Of a stretch of 64,000 nucleotides of DNA, positions 1-12,204 are shown piece after piece. Below the pieces are notes generated by a model. That model was not told where the DNA came from, searched no databases, and worked only from the letters and a program-made list of their open reading frames with translations. Within the stretch, counting starts at the first letter, position 1. Each line of letters opens with the position of its first letter. Source of the stretch: Sulfuricurvum sp. (lineage in GTDB: Bacteria; Campylobacterota; Campylobacteria; Campylobacterales; Sulfurimonadaceae). The stretch covers positions 186,001 through 250,000 of the forward strand of contig JAQTTG010000003.1 in assembly GCA_028710885.1 (NCBI GenBank), given 5' to 3'. The position numbers and the translations under genes are program-made.

Positions 1-2096
<2,096 letters not shown>

Positions 2097-2112
2097 GATT
2101 ACCTTATTCTCT

Positions 2113-2140
2113 TTCCCGCTTCGGCGGGAATAACATTTTC
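2113..2140 (+). terminator. GC hairpin with TTCG tetraloop after rpoC
   Basis: A perfect 7-bp stem TTCCCGC/GCGGGAA (2113-2119 and 2124-2130) closes a TTCG loop 17 bases after the rpoC stop. The following bases (taacatttt) are only moderately T-rich, so termination may be partial. The stem also belongs to the dispersed CCCGC/GCGGG palindrome family of this window. Confidence 0.6.
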
Positions 2141-2270
2141 TTCCGCTCTCTTACAACTTCCTTAAAATAAGCTCAAATTAATCAAAAATTAGATACCATT
2201 GCGCGTTTATTAGTCCCCTTGAATTAGCGGATTATATATTCTACTGGAACATTTCAACAAAGGAGATTGT

Positions 2271-2651
2271 GTGCCAACAATCAACCAACTTATTCGTAAA
2301 GAGCGACAAGCGGTAGTGAAAAAATCAAAATCACCCGCTTTGGTGTCATGCCCACAACGTCGTGGTGTATGTACTCGTGTATATACTACAACCCCTAAAA
2401 AACCGAACTCGGCGCTTCGTAAAGTTGCTAAAGTTCGTTTGACTTCAGGGTTTGAAGTTATTAGTTATATCGGTGGTGAGGGTCACAACTTGCAAGAGCA
2501 CTCTATTGTTCTTGTTCGTGGTGGTCGTGTAAAAGACTTACCAGGGGTAAAATACCATATCGTACGTGGTGCTCTTGATACTGCAGGTGTTAAAGATCGT
2601 AAAGTATCTCGTTCTAAATACGGAACGAAAAAAGCTAAGGCTAAAAAATAA
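2271..2651 (+). CDS. rpsL: 30S ribosomal protein S12
   Basis: S12 sits at the decoding centre of the small subunit and monitors codon-anticodon pairing. The 126 residues match the family length. The signature [12 protein letters not shown] is intact with the usual Lys that streptomycin-resistance mutations replace, and [17 protein letters not shown] follows. The start is GTG at 2271, preceded by AAAGGAG at suitable spacing; translation then reads [10 protein letters not shown], the classic S12 N-terminus. It is the first gene of the str cluster rpsL-rpsG-fusA. Confidence 0.98.
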   Translation: MPTINQLIRKERQAVVKKSKSPALVSCPQRRGVCTRVYTTTPKKPNSALRKVAKVRLTSGFEVISYIGGEGHNLQEHSIVLVRGGRVKDLPGVKYHIVRGALDTAGVKDRKVSRSKYGTKKAKAKK

Positions 2652-2703
2652 TCAATTAGTCTGACAAGATTCGGTTTTTGATGACCGTTTTTTGAGTAAA
2701 TGA

Positions 2704-3192
<489 letters not shown>

Positions 3193-3210
3193 GATTATTC
3201 GTAATTTTAT

Positions 3211-3230
3211 GATGACCCTTTTGGGTTATC
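3211..3230 (+). promoter_or_regulatory. Intercistronic hairpin rpsG-fusA
   Basis: GATGACCC and GGGTTATC (3211-3218, 3223-3230) pair around a TTTT loop in the 81-base gap before fusA. No long T-run follows, so it is better read as an mRNA-stabilising or attenuating hairpin than a full terminator. Confidence 0.45.
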
Positions 3231-3273
3231 ATTCTCCTATATCCACATATAAACTCTATTAAGGGCTATTATC

Positions 3274-5358
3274 ATGGCAAGATCCCATAAACTTGAAGAC
3301 GTAAGAAACATCGGTATCGCCGCTCACATCGACGCGGGTAAAACGACAACAACGGAACGTATCTTGTTCTACACCGGTGTATCACACAAAATCGGTGAAG
3401 TTCACGAAGGTGCTGCAACTATGGACTGGATGGAGCAAGAGCAAGAGCGTGGTATCACCATTACTTCTGCTGCAACAACCTGTGAATGGGCTGGAAAGCA
3501 AATCAATATTATCGACACTCCGGGCCACGTTGACTTCACGATTGAAGTTGAGCGTTCTATGCGTGTACTTGATGGTGCTGTAGCGGTATTCTGTGCAGTT
3601 GGCGGGGTTCAACCACAATCTGAAACAGTATGGCGTCAAGCAAACCGTTACGGGGTTCCTCGTATGGTTTTCGTTAACAAAATGGACCGTACCGGTGCTG
3701 ATTTCTACAACGTAGAAGAGCAAATCCGTGCACGCCTTAAAGCGAATCCAATCGCTATCCAACTCCCTATCGGTGCAGAAGATCAATTTAAAGGGATCGT
3801 CGATCTCGTTAAAATGAAAGCGATCCTTTGGGATGACGATGCTGCAATGGGTTCAAACTATCATGAAGCAGAAATTCCTGCTGATATGGTAGAAATTGCA
3901 AATAAATACCGTGCTCAGATGATGGAAGCGGCTGCTGAAGGTGACGATTCTTTGATGGAGAAATTCTTCGAAGAGGGTGAGCTTAGCAACGAAGAGATTA
4001 TGCACGGGATTAAAGCCGGATGTCTTAAAATGGAAATTATTCCTATGACATGTGGAACTGCGTTTAAGAACAAAGGGGTACAAACTCTTCTTGACGCGGT
4101 TGTTGATTATCTTCCATCTCCATTGGAAGTTGCGGCGATCAAAGGGACTAAAGAGGACGACGAAGAGGTAGAAGTTGAAGTAGAATCACGTGATGATGCT
4201 CCATTCGCCGGTCTTGCGTTCAAAATCATGACTGACCCATTCGTTGGACAATTGACATTCGTACGTGTTTACCGTGGTGTGTTAGAGTCAGGTACTTATG
4301 CTTACAATACCATCAAAGGTAAAAAAGAGCGTATCGGACGTATCGTTAAAATGCACGCGAACAAACGTGAAGAGATCAAAGAACTTTTCGCCGGTGAAAT
4401 CGGTGCGGTTGTCGGTCTTAAAGATACAACTACCGGAGATACTTTATGTTCAGAAGCGGATCGCATCGTTCTAGAGCGTATGCACTTCCCTGAGCCGGTT
4501 ATTTCGGTTGCGGTTGAGCCAAAAACCAAAGTTGACCAAGAAAAAATGGGTATCGCGCTTGCTAAACTTGCTGCAGAAGATCCATCTTTCCGTGTTCACA
4601 CAGACGAAGAGACAGGACAAACCATCATCAGCGGAATGGGTGAGCTTCACCTTGAAATTCTTGTTGACCGTATGTTCCGTGAATTTAAAGTCGAAGCGGA
4701 AGTGGGTGCACCTCAAGTTGCATACCGTGAATCTATCCGTAACGAAGTTAGCCAAGAGTACAAATACGCAAAACAATCGGGTGGACGTGGACAATTCGGT
4801 CACGTTTATATCCGCGTTAAGCCGGGTGTACCTGGAACTGGTTACATCTTCCACAACGAAATCAAAGGTGGGGTTATTCCTAAAGAATATGTTCCTGCAG
4901 TTGAAAAAGGGTGTAGAGAAGCAATGCAAAAAGGTGTTCTTGCCGGTTATCCGATCGAGGACGTTGAAGTTGCATTGTACGATGGGTCTTACCATGAGGT
5001 TGACTCGAATGAGATGGCGTTTAAACTCGCTGCATCTATGGGATTCAAAGAAGCTGCGCGTAAAGCGAACCCAGCTATCCTTGAGCCTATGATGAAAGTT
5101 GAAGTTGAAGTTCCTGAGAACTTCATGGGTGACGTTATCGGTGACCTTAACCGTCGTCGCGGACAAGTTAACAATATGGGTGACCGTTCTGGTAACAAAA
5201 TTGTTGACGCGTTCGTACCGTTGTCTGAAATGTTCGGTTACTCAACTGACCTTCGTTCTGCAACACAAGGACGTGCAAGTTATTCTATGGAATTCGATCA
5301 CTACGAAGAAGTTCCACGTAACGTTGCCGAAGAGATCATCAAAAAGCGTAATAGCTAA
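3274..5358 (+). CDS. fusA: Elongation factor G
   Basis: EF-G is the GTPase that drives translocation of tRNA and mRNA on the ribosome. The 694 residues are full length. G1 is [10 protein letters not shown] (about residues 17-26), G3 DTPGHVDF (about 85), and G4 NKMD (about 140). Domain IV begins around [15 protein letters not shown], and domain V contains [15 protein letters not shown]. Start ATG 3274 gives [20 protein letters not shown], the usual N-terminus. It ends the str cluster and is closed by a strong terminator. No tuf gene follows, in line with Campylobacterota, where tuf lies elsewhere. Confidence 0.98.
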   Translation: MARSHKLEDVRNIGIAAHIDAGKTTTTERILFYTGVSHKIGEVHEGAATMDWMEQEQERGITITSAATTCEWAGKQINIIDTPGHVDFTIEVERSMRVLDGAVAVFCAVGGVQPQSETVWRQANRYGVPRMVFVNKMDRTGADFYNVEEQIRARLKANPIAIQLPIGAEDQFKGIVDLVKMKAILWDDDAAMGSNYHEAEIPADMVEIANKYRAQMMEAAAEGDDSLMEKFFEEGELSNEEIMHGIKAGCLKMEIIPMTCGTAFKNKGVQTLLDAVVDYLPSPLEVAAIKGTKEDDEEVEVEVESRDDAPFAGLAFKIMTDPFVGQLTFVRVYRGVLESGTYAYNTIKGKKERIGRIVKMHANKREEIKELFAGEIGAVVGLKDTTTGDTLCSEADRIVLERMHFPEPVISVAVEPKTKVDQEKMGIALAKLAAEDPSFRVHTDEETGQTIISGMGELHLEILVDRMFREFKVEAEVGAPQVAYRESIRNEVSQEYKYAKQSGGRGQFGHVYIRVKPGVPGTGYIFHNEIKGGVIPKEYVPAVEKGCREAMQKGVLAGYPIEDVEVALYDGSYHEVDSNEMAFKLAASMGFKEAARKANPAILEPMMKVEVEVPENFMGDVIGDLNRRRGQVNNMGDRSGNKIVDAFVPLSEMFGYSTDLRSATQGRASYSMEFDHYEEVPRNVAEEIIKKRNS

Positions 5359-5371
5359 GTTATCTTTTGCA

Positions 5372-5400
5372 GATGTGCCTTTTTGGCACATCATTTTTTA
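5372..5400 (+). terminator. Rho-independent terminator of the str cluster
   Basis: A perfect 8-bp stem GATGTGCC/GGCACATC (5372-5379, 5385-5392) with a TTTTT loop is followed by ATTTTTTA, starting 13 bases after the fusA stop. Confidence 0.9.
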
Positions 5401-5451
5401 ATTCTCTCTTTTTTTTAATTCCCACTAATTTTAATCATAAAACTTCTATTT

Positions 5452-5484
5452 GTTCACACTAAGTTCACCCTTATTCGCTATACT
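5452..5484 (+). promoter_or_regulatory. Promoter region with GTTCAC direct repeat
   Basis: GTTCACAC (5452-5459) and GTTCACCC (5463-5470) form a direct repeat spaced 11 bp, about one helical turn. A TATACT hexamer (5479-5484) lies just downstream. Tandem repeats of this spacing upstream of a -10 box are typical of OmpR/PhoB-type operators. The promoter assignment is inferred. Confidence 0.35.
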
Positions 5485-5561
5485 TAATCAAAATACAAAA
5501 CCATGTATGATTTACGCAGATATTTTTTCTTACGTAGAATGTGGTGAAAAAAAGGAATAAT

Positions 5562-5660
5562 ATGCCTGCTACAGATTGGTTAAACGTAGGAATTTTAGTG
5601 CTGGTTGTCGGAGGAGGCTTAATTGCTTTTGTTTGGGAATCAATGAAAGAAAATAAGTAG
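5562..5660 (+). CDS. 32-residue single-pass membrane protein
   Basis: A short gene preceded by AAAGGAAT at good spacing and by its own putative promoter. The product begins MPATDWLNVG, has one hydrophobic segment of about 16 residues (ILVLVVGGGLIAFVW) and a charged end ESMKENK, so it should be a single-pass membrane peptide. It stands alone between the fusA terminator and the convergent bpt gene. Size and build resemble small accessory subunits such as CcoQ or CydX, but no oxidase gene is nearby and there is no clear sequence match. Function unknown; that it is real is inferred from its start signals and amphipathic layout. Confidence 0.5.
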   Translation: MPATDWLNVGILVLVVGGGLIAFVWESMKENK

Positions 5661-5722
5661 ATTAATACTCTTTGGGTATTATTTGAACACTTTGCCGATT
5701 TATCAAATCCTTTTAGTTAATA

Positions 5723-6481
5723 TCAAAAAATAGATTTGTTTTTATTTTTTAGCATCCAATGTGGAATATCATTTTCTTCAGGCCTTCCTATAAGTTCTAG
5801 AGAAGGGAAATAAGAAGCTTTATAGGACAAACTTTGGCATTCTTCAACATAATAACCCAAATAGACCCATTTAAGCCCTAAACGCTGTGCTAAAGCTATT
5901 TGTTCTAGAAGGGTATAACGTCCAAGTGATTGGGGACCGTATTCTGGGTCATAATAGCAATAGAGCGAACTAATTCCCTCATCGAGGATATCAACAAGAT
6001 CAACAGCGATTAGTTTATTGTTATCAAAATAGAGGATCTCGTATCCAAAATCTCCATGACCCTGTACAAATGAGGAATAATAATTTTTTGGGTCTACTTT
6101 AGGTGCATCCCAATTACGAGTGTAATGTTTGTATCGGTGATATCTTTCAAATAAATTTAGATGATCTCTTGTGAGTGTTGGATGGCGAACAATGGTGGTT
6201 AGATGGTCATTTTTTCGAAGGATGCGCCGTTCTGACTTACTAAAGTGGTAACTATTTACAGCGATTTTAAGGCTTTCACATGCTTTACATTCTTGACATA
6301 TTGGGCGGAAATACATCGCGCCAAAGCGTCTCCATCCACGCAAAATTAATGCTTCACATTGTTCTTTGCTGCACTCTTGAATAACTTTATAGTGGATACT
6401 TTGAGTATTTCCACTGATATAAGAGCATGGCTCATGGAGTGCACACTCTTTTAGAAGAGTATTTTGGTTATTCGTCGTCAT
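5723..6481 (-). CDS. bpt: Aspartate/glutamate leucyltransferase (arginyl-tRNA-protein transferase family)
   Basis: Bpt transfers leucine from Leu-tRNA to proteins with N-terminal Asp or Glu, marking them for ClpS/ClpAP. The product has about 252 residues. The N-terminal ATE domain carries the cysteine cluster [17 protein letters not shown], and the C-terminal domain the [16 protein letters not shown] and [20 protein letters not shown] blocks. An upstream ATG (6508) is possible, but ATG 6481 fits the family N-terminus better and gives a 14-base overlap with prfB. Cotranscription with prfB is likely. Bpt rather than Ate is the usual assignment for short bacterial members; acceptor specificity was not tested. 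Confidence 0.88.
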   Translation of the reverse strand: MTTNNQNTLLKECALHEPCSYISGNTQSIHYKVIQECSKEQCEALILRGWRRFGAMYFRPICQECKACESLKIAVNSYHFSKSERRILRKNDHLTTIVRHPTLTRDHLNLFERYHRYKHYTRNWDAPKVDPKNYYSSFVQGHGDFGYEILYFDNNKLIAVDLVDILDEGISSLYCYYDPEYGPQSLGRYTLLEQIALAQRLGLKWVYLGYYVEECQSLSYKASYFPSLELIGRPEENDIPHWMLKNKNKSIF

Positions 6482-7577
6482 CTTTGCGGCTGAGGGAGAT
6501 GAGAACACCTTCGATCATTTCATCGATGTCCCCATCCAAAATATTGCTGATGTTCGAGTAGGGGATACCTGAACGGGTATCTTTGACTTGTTGATAAGGG
6601 GCTAGAACGTAAGAGCGGATTTGGTGCCCCCAGCCGTTTTCACTTTTTTCGATCCCGTCAACTGCCGCTTGTTTTTTCTCCATTTCCAGTTCATAGAGAC
6701 GGGATTTGAGCATTTTAAATGCAGTGGCTTTGTTTTTGTGCTGAGAACGGTCATTTTGACACTGTACGACGATGCCGGTCGGGATATGGGTAATACGGAT
6801 TGCCGATTCGGTTTTATTGACGTGTTGACCACCTGCACCAGATGCACGGTAGGTATCGATACGGATGTCGCGGTCTTCGATCTCAATATCGATGTCATCA
6901 TCAAGCTCTGGAGAGACCATGACGGAGGTAAAACTGGTATGACGTTTAGCTGCAGAATCATAAGGACTGATACGAACAAGGCGATGAATACCATTTTCAT
7001 TTTTGAGGTAACCGTACACATTGACCCCTTTGATAAGGAGCGCAGCATCTTTGATCCCTGCCTCTTCACCAGCTTGGTAGTCAAGCATCTCTACAGTGAA
7101 GTCACGTCTCTCGGCCCAGCGGGTGTACATTCGAAGCAGCATGGATGCCCAGTCTTGCGATTCTGTCCCTCCTGCCCCTGGATGGATGGTGACGATCGCA
7201 TTATGGCTATCATGTTCACCGGAGAGGAGTACTTCAACTTCCATCGATTTTACATTGTTTTCCAGTGCCCCCGCATCAGCAAAAAGAGATTCAATGGTCT
7301 CTTCATCCCCTTCGTCTTTTGCCATTTCGTACAAATCGAGCGCATCTCCAAGAGTGTTAAACGTTTTGGAATATTTAGCAAGACGACGTTCAAGCTGAGT
7401 TTTCTCTTTTTGAATAACCCCTGCAGCTGTCGCATCATTCCAAAAGCCATCGGAATTTTCAAGTGCTTCAATCTCACCCAACCGCGCTGTAATCTCTTTT
7501 GGACGAACAACATCGGTGACGTTTTGCATTTTGATGGTCAAAGTTTTAAGTAATTCGGTATATTCGTAATGATCCAC
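6468..7577 (-). CDS. prfB: Peptide chain release factor 2
   Basis: RF2 terminates translation at UGA and UAA. The 369 residues are full length with the catalytic GGQ at 249-251 ([14 protein letters not shown]). The stop-codon tripeptide, SPF in E. coli RF2, reads SPY here (204-206, in [15 protein letters not shown]). The whole protein is encoded in one frame from MDHYEY onward, so the programmed +1 frameshift that controls prfB in many bacteria is absent. It is divergent from panC across a 56-base AT-rich promoter region, with bpt overlapping its 3' end. Confidence 0.96.
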   Translation of the reverse strand: MDHYEYTELLKTLTIKMQNVTDVVRPKEITARLGEIEALENSDGFWNDATAAGVIQKEKTQLERRLAKYSKTFNTLGDALDLYEMAKDEGDEETIESLFADAGALENNVKSMEVEVLLSGEHDSHNAIVTIHPGAGGTESQDWASMLLRMYTRWAERRDFTVEMLDYQAGEEAGIKDAALLIKGVNVYGYLKNENGIHRLVRISPYDSAAKRHTSFTSVMVSPELDDDIDIEIEDRDIRIDTYRASGAGGQHVNKTESAIRITHIPTGIVVQCQNDRSQHKNKATAFKMLKSRLYELEMEKKQAAVDGIEKSENGWGHQIRSYVLAPYQQVKDTRSGIPYSNISNILDGDIDEMIEGVLISLSRKDDDE

Positions 7578-7633
7578 GTATTATCCCTGTGGTTATATTA
7601 TAATTGCGATTATATTCTATAGAGGCTAAAAGC

Positions 7634-8455
7634 ATGATTATCGCACGCAGTGTATCGGAACTTCGTAAGGCTTTAGATATTAAAGGGGGAAGTATTGGAT
7701 TTGTTCCGACGATGGGAGCGCTCCATATCGGGCACCGTACTTTGATTGATGCGGCACGCAAAGCCAATGATATGGTTGTCGTTTCGATATTTGTGAACCC
7801 GACACAGTTTTTACCTGGTGAAGATTTGAGTAAATATCCTCGTCGAGAAGAAGCTGATTTTAAAATTTGTGAGCTTAGTGGTGTTGATATTCTCTTTTAT
7901 CCCGATGTGAGCGCGATGTACGGTGAAGATGAGGTGCGTATCTGCGCTCCCGATGTGAGAGGGTTTATCCTCGAAGGAGCTTCTCGTCCCGGACATTTTG
8001 ACGGTGTGTTGACGGTAGTGATGAAACTTTTCAATATTGTTCGTCCGACTCGTGCCTATTTCGGGAAAAAAGATGCACAGCAATTGGCATTAATCACCCA
8101 AATGGTCAATAATTTTTTTATGGATATCGAGATCGTCCCGATGGAGACGGTTCGAGAGAGTGATGGATTGGCGTTATCCAGCCGTAATGTCTATCTCAAT
8201 GCACAAGAGCGTCAAGAGGCGTTAAAACTCTCCTCAGCGCTTAAAAAAGCGACAGAGATAGTGATGCAAGGGAATACAAAGAGCGATTACATTAAAGCGC
8301 GTATGGAAGAGACCCTATTGCCGTTGGATGTTGAATACGTAGCAATCGTTAATCGTGCATTTGAATCGCTCGATGAGGTGGTAATCGGGGATACGATTGT
8401 TCTTGTCGCCGCACGTGTCGGTTCGACCCGCTTGATTGATAATGTGTGGATGTAA
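7634..8455 (+). CDS. panC: Pantothenate synthetase
   Basis: PanC joins pantoate and beta-alanine with ATP, the last step of vitamin B5 synthesis. The first motif [13 protein letters not shown] carries the HxGH nucleotide-binding signature; later blocks are [20 protein letters not shown] (KMSKS-like loop) and [16 protein letters not shown] 7634 is chosen over an in-frame TTG at 7604 because it gives the normal N-terminus ([11 protein letters not shown]) and follows an AGAGG site; the TTG lies inside the likely promoter (TATATTCTAT). Length is 273 residues. A lipoprotein gene starts directly after its stop codon. Confidence 0.96.
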   Translation: MIIARSVSELRKALDIKGGSIGFVPTMGALHIGHRTLIDAARKANDMVVVSIFVNPTQFLPGEDLSKYPRREEADFKICELSGVDILFYPDVSAMYGEDEVRICAPDVRGFILEGASRPGHFDGVLTVVMKLFNIVRPTRAYFGKKDAQQLALITQMVNNFFMDIEIVPMETVRESDGLALSSRNVYLNAQERQEALKLSSALKKATEIVMQGNTKSDYIKARMEETLLPLDVEYVAIVNRAFESLDEVVIGDTIVLVAARVGSTRLIDNVWM

Positions 8456-8980
8456 ATGAAAAAAATAATAGCTTTAGCCCTCGCAGTGTTTTTAATCGGA
8501 GGATGTGCACCGAAAATCGGAGAAGATATTTTTATAGAGCCTCAAGGTAACGTGCATTTGGAAAATAGTGGTAGTGAAGTAATGTTGGGATTGCTTTCTT
8601 TGATGGGAGTATCTGTAGGAAAAACAGAAATTCGTATTGGTGGAGATTTAAAAGTTACCAATCGATGGCACAGTGACATTAAAGTAGTCTCTCTCACGTA
8701 TAGTCTGAATGATGAAAATGAATTAATTGCTAATGGAGAGGTGAAGAACTATCAAAATCCAATTGTGATTACAGCAGGCGAGGGGAAAATCATCCCTTTG
8801 GTTTTACGGATTGATCCTGAACGTTTAAATGCCAATCGTCTTTTAGGACTTATCCAATCTAAGCATAAGTGGTTTGTTAAAGGAGAAGCTGTCATAGAAG
8901 TATGGGGATTCCAAAAGCATTATCGATTTGAAAAAGAGATGACAAAGATAATGCAAAAAGCGCTTAAGGATGGTGTGTAG
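8456..8980 (+). CDS. Putative outer-envelope lipoprotein
   Basis: A 174-residue protein whose ATG touches the panC stop, implying translational coupling. It has a signal peptide and lipobox LIGGC with Cys17 as the lipidated residue. The rest is a predicted beta-rich soluble domain (IEPQGNVHLENSGSEVML, then GGDLKVTNRWHSDIKVVSLTY) reminiscent of LEA14/WHy-like domains. That similarity rests on pattern only. The 3' end overlaps the convergent ftsI by 17 bases. No enzyme motif is visible; function unknown. Confidence 0.8.
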   Translation: MKKIIALALAVFLIGGCAPKIGEDIFIEPQGNVHLENSGSEVMLGLLSLMGVSVGKTEIRIGGDLKVTNRWHSDIKVVSLTYSLNDENELIANGEVKNYQNPIVITAGEGKIIPLVLRIDPERLNANRLLGLIQSKHKWFVKGEAVIEVWGFQKHYRFEKEMTKIMQKALKDGV

Positions 8981-10763
8981 GGGCTGGTTCAGCCTCTGCT
9001 GCTGCAGCCGCAACAGGATCAACGGTAAGATATTTTTCCTCGATCATCATGTCAACAATTCCTTTGAATACAGGTACGGCAGTAATAGAAGCGAAATAGA
9101 CCGTACGCGGGTTGATAACCATGATGCCGATAGTATAGTTGTGTTTTGCATCATTGGCAAAACCGATAAATGAGGTGTGATAGCTGTTTGAATAGCCACC
9201 ATTTTTGGCAATATGTGCTGTTCCGGTTTTGCCGCCGACTTCGATGCCTGCTGTTTTAGCAACGGTTCCCGTCCCTTCATTGACAGTTTTGATTAATATT
9301 TTTTTCATTTGTTGTGCAGTTGCAGGAGAGATTACTTGGATGGGTGCTTGCACCTGCATGGGGATAACCCGACCGTTATCATCATAAAGAGCATCAACAA
9401 CCATCGGATTAACCAATTTTCCACCATTATTGAAAACATTAAATGCTTTGACTAGCTGCATAGCGTTTGCACGCATACCATATCCATAGGCAGTAATCGC
9501 TTTGTAAAGATAGTTGTTAAGCTGTGTAGCTGTGGGGACTGATCCGCGTTTTTCATAAGGAAGATCAATTCCGCTAAAATGGGTAAATCCAAAACGTTTG
9601 AGTCCTTCAGTAAATTGGGTACCGTTTAATTTTTGGGCGAGCTGAGCGATACCAATGTTTGAGGAGTAAACAATAACATCTTCGGCACTGATCATATTAA
9701 ATTTATGTTCGTCCCTAATGGTTTTACGACCCATTGTATAACTTCCTCCGTGGCCATTGACCATATCGTAAGGGTTGATAAGATGTTGTTCTAATAATAA
9801 TGAAAAAATAACCGGTTTTATAACTGATCCGGGTTCGTAGCTGTACTCAATTGCATTGGTGTTGAGTGAAGGGTAATCTTCACGTTGGATATGGCTTGGA
9901 TCAAAACGGTTAGAACTTGCTAGGGCAAGGATTTTACCTGTTTTTGAGTCCATTACTGTAGCGATGATTTCATCAGCTTGGAGTTGTTCTTTGATACGAT
10001 CAGTTATGGCTTCAACACGGGCTTGGAGTTTAATCGGTATGTTTAGTTTTACGGTGAGACCATTTATTTGACGTTTAATATCGCTTTGTCGATTTAGGAT
10101 AAGGTATCCATTAACATCGCGCAAAGCTTTTTGCGCTTTATTTTGTTGAGGGTTTAGCTCTTCATCAAAGTATTTTTCCAGTCCTTTGATACCATAAACG
10201 CGTGTATACCCATCTTCTTCCATTTTACGAGGATATCCTAACAATGGAGTCAACAGTTTCCCATAGGGATATTCGCGTGCTTCGCCGCTTTCGATAATAC
10301 TAAGTCCTTGTAATACACGTTGTCCGCTTGGAGTTTCATACTCGATAAATACTCCGAGTCGGCGCAGTTCGAATGCGAGTGTTTTAAGGTACATCGCCTC
10401 TTTTGGACTGATGTGATAACTCAGGGTAACCGTCCCTTTTCGTGTATGTATCCTTTGGCGAATTTCTTCGGGTGTAAGTCCACTGTAAATACTAAATAAT
10501 TGGATAAACAGTTCTTCTTTTTCTGGATCGATATTGCGGGTATTAACGACTGCTTTGTAAAGTTTTTGAGTCGTGGCAATATGAAATCCATCTGCACTTA
10601 CAATGCAACCGCGCTGTGCTTTGGTTGTCTCTTCGGAATAAATAGAGGGGATTACTCGTGCATGCACAGCGGTATAAAGCATCACAGTTAGAAAAATGAT
10701 GAAACCAAGCATCAAGACGAGAAAAAGGGCTAATATTTTTTTAGATTTACTGGAATTTCTCAT
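8964..10763 (-). CDS. ftsI: Cell division transpeptidase FtsI (PBP3, class B penicillin-binding protein)
   Basis: FtsI cross-links septal peptidoglycan with FtsW. The 599 residues comprise one N-terminal membrane anchor (about 10-32), a pedestal domain (about 50-220) and the transpeptidase domain. Active-site motifs are SVIK (Ser313, Lys316), SSN (367-369) and KTG (512-514). The C-terminus is Ala/Glu/Pro-rich. It lies 105 bases downstream of fliE in the same direction, giving the order flgB-flgC-fliE-ftsI with ftsW divergent upstream, an arrangement known from Helicobacter. Read-through from the flagellar promoter is possible. Confidence 0.95.
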   Translation of the reverse strand: MRNSSKSKKILALFLVLMLGFIIFLTVMLYTAVHARVIPSIYSEETTKAQRGCIVSADGFHIATTQKLYKAVVNTRNIDPEKEELFIQLFSIYSGLTPEEIRQRIHTRKGTVTLSYHISPKEAMYLKTLAFELRRLGVFIEYETPSGQRVLQGLSIIESGEAREYPYGKLLTPLLGYPRKMEEDGYTRVYGIKGLEKYFDEELNPQQNKAQKALRDVNGYLILNRQSDIKRQINGLTVKLNIPIKLQARVEAITDRIKEQLQADEIIATVMDSKTGKILALASSNRFDPSHIQREDYPSLNTNAIEYSYEPGSVIKPVIFSLLLEQHLINPYDMVNGHGGSYTMGRKTIRDEHKFNMISAEDVIVYSSNIGIAQLAQKLNGTQFTEGLKRFGFTHFSGIDLPYEKRGSVPTATQLNNYLYKAITAYGYGMRANAMQLVKAFNVFNNGGKLVNPMVVDALYDDNGRVIPMQVQAPIQVISPATAQQMKKILIKTVNEGTGTVAKTAGIEVGGKTGTAHIAKNGGYSNSYHTSFIGFANDAKHNYTIGIMVINPRTVYFASITAVPVFKGIVDMMIEEKYLTVDPVAAAAAEAEPAPTHHP

Positions 10764-10868
10764 CTATTAGGGCTTTAATTATAAAGTTTTATATTGAATT
10801 GGAGTATAGCGTAAGGATGTTGAAATATTGATTGTATGAAGAAAGGGGATACTTTCTTATGTGTACGG

Positions 10869-11174
10869 TTACATTTGAGTTCGTGTGATCTCTTTGTAAG
10901 CACTAAGCGCTTTATTACGCACTTCAAGCATTAATTTCATGCTAATTTCAGCTTTATCAATCGCAATAGCAGCTTGGTGTAAATCTTTTACGGAACCAGT
11001 AGCAATGTCACTCATTGCTTTCTCGCTGTTAACTTGCATCTGATTAACATTACCTAGCGCATTTTTGAGTTCTTGGGCAAAATCGGTTGAACTACCGTTG
11101 ATGTTTGTATCTGAACTTTTAGATTTGAGTAAATCGGCGGTAGAGAGCGATTTAATGGCTTGGATATTAGACAT
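10869..11174 (-). CDS. fliE: Flagellar hook-basal body protein FliE
   Basis: FliE is the small export-linked protein joining the MS ring to the proximal rod. The 101 residues match the family. The C-terminal half has the conserved core HQAAIAIDKAEISMKLMLEVRNKALSAYKEI (given in part here: AEISMKLMLEVRNK, then AYKEI). It starts 16 bases after flgC and is the third gene of the flgB-flgC-fliE operon. Confidence 0.95.
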   Translation of the reverse strand: MSNIQAIKSLSTADLLKSKSSDTNINGSSTDFAQELKNALGNVNQMQVNSEKAMSDIATGSVKDLHQAAIAIDKAEISMKLMLEVRNKALSAYKEITRTQM

Positions 11175-11190
11175 AATTACTTTTCCTTAC

Positions 11191-11685
11191 TTAATTCTGC
11201 AAAATACTGATTGCGCTGCTAGCAATATTTTTAGCACTTTCAAATGCAGCGACATTTGCTTGATACGAGCGTGTTGCTTCGACTAAATCGGCCATTTCGA
11301 CAACAGGATTAATATTAGGGTATGCAACATACCCTTTCGCATCTGCATCGGGATGAGACGGATCAAATTTCATTTTAGGAGCTTTGTCATCACGGGAGAT
11401 TTTATCAACAACAACACTCATGATGGCTGGATTTGGTTTGAGACCTGCTAACCCTTCTTTGAGAGGGTCACTATATCCCATAGCTGAGGTTTGTTGCTCA
11501 AGTGCCTTGTTATAAACGCTGTTAAAATCAACCGCTTTAAATACAACTTCTTGGCGGCGGTATGGCCCCCCCTCATCAGTGCGAGTTGTTTGGGCATTAG
11601 CAATGTTGGAACTGATAGTATTTACACGGACACGTTGAGCTGAGAGCCCGTAGCCACTAATATCAAAACTGTCTAAAAATGCCAT
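11191..11685 (-). CDS. flgC: Flagellar basal-body rod protein FlgC
   Basis: FlgC is a proximal rod subunit of the flagellar motor. The 164 residues include the N-terminal rod signature SAQRVRVNTISSNIANAQTT and the C-terminal coiled segment VEMADLVEATRSYQANVAAF, both diagnostic of the rod/hook/filament axial family. It sits 10 bases after flgB and 16 before fliE. Confidence 0.97.
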   Translation of the reverse strand: MAFLDSFDISGYGLSAQRVRVNTISSNIANAQTTRTDEGGPYRRQEVVFKAVDFNSVYNKALEQQTSAMGYSDPLKEGLAGLKPNPAIMSVVVDKISRDDKAPKMKFDPSHPDADAKGYVAYPNINPVVEMADLVEATRSYQANVAAFESAKNIASSAISILQN

Positions 11686-11695
11686 TGCTTATCCC

Positions 11696-12127
11696 TTATG
11701 ATGTTTTCGCACTAGCGTCAATAACGCTTTTAAAAATAGCGGAATCTTTTTTAAGAGCCGCAGTAATAGCATTGTACATAGTCGAATTTTTTGCCATTTC
11801 TGTTGTTTCTACATCCAAATCAACACTATTGCCATCATTGCGCGCCATGTGGCCGTCTCGGAAGAAGGTAGTTGGTTTGGTATCTTTTAAGTTACCTTCT
11901 CCTCCTAAATGAGCACTATTTGTTTGAGTCATCTGAAGTGTTTCGGATTTATCCGCAAAAGTTGCAGCGCTTTTTTGCGCTAATACTTCTTCGAAACGGA
12001 TATCTCTAGGGCGATAAAAAGGGGTGTCGGCATTGGCAATGTTTCCAGCTATCATGTCTTGACGTGCTGCACGAAAATTCATGGCACTTTCCATCAAGCT
12101 GTGCGCGCGTGAAATATTTATAGCCAT
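11696..12127 (-). CDS. flgB: Flagellar basal-body rod protein FlgB
   Basis: FlgB is a proximal rod subunit. The 143 residues include the axial-protein motif MIAGNIANADTPFYRPRDI (residues about 25-43) and the C-terminal segment DLDVETTEMAKNSTMYNAIT. It is the first gene of the flgB-flgC-fliE operon; ATG 12127 is preceded by AAGGGGG and by a good sigma-54 promoter 35-52 bases upstream. Confidence 0.97.
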   Translation of the reverse strand: MAINISRAHSLMESAMNFRAARQDMIAGNIANADTPFYRPRDIRFEEVLAQKSAATFADKSETLQMTQTNSAHLGGEGNLKDTKPTTFFRDGHMARNDGNSVDLDVETTEMAKNSTMYNAITAALKKDSAIFKSVIDASAKTS

Positions 12128-12161
12128 AATGTCCCCCTTTCTTGAGATATTTGGAATACGT

Positions 12162-12179
12162 AAGCAAAAAACATTCCAA
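12162..12179 (-). promoter_or_regulatory. Sigma-54 (RpoN) promoter of flgB-flgC-fliE
   Basis: On the minus strand the sequence reads TTGGAATGTTTTTTGCTT: GG and GC are separated by exactly 10 bases, and GGAA plus TTTGCTT match the RpoN consensus described for Campylobacter and Helicobacter. It lies 35-52 bases before the flgB ATG, so transcription would start about 25 bases upstream of the gene. Class 2 (rod/hook) flagellar genes are RpoN-dependent in these bacteria. Confidence 0.8.
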
Positions 12180-12204
12180 ACACCTTTTATCGAACTCTTT
12201 TATA

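Noticed and set aside
6621-7553. Open frame of about 310 codons antisense to prfB
   Set aside because: A codon-bias shadow of prfB; translation is Cys/Phe-rich and motif-free.
7478-7577. Programmed frameshift site in prfB
   Set aside because: The first 50 codons run on in one frame without an internal TGA or a CTTTGA slippery site.
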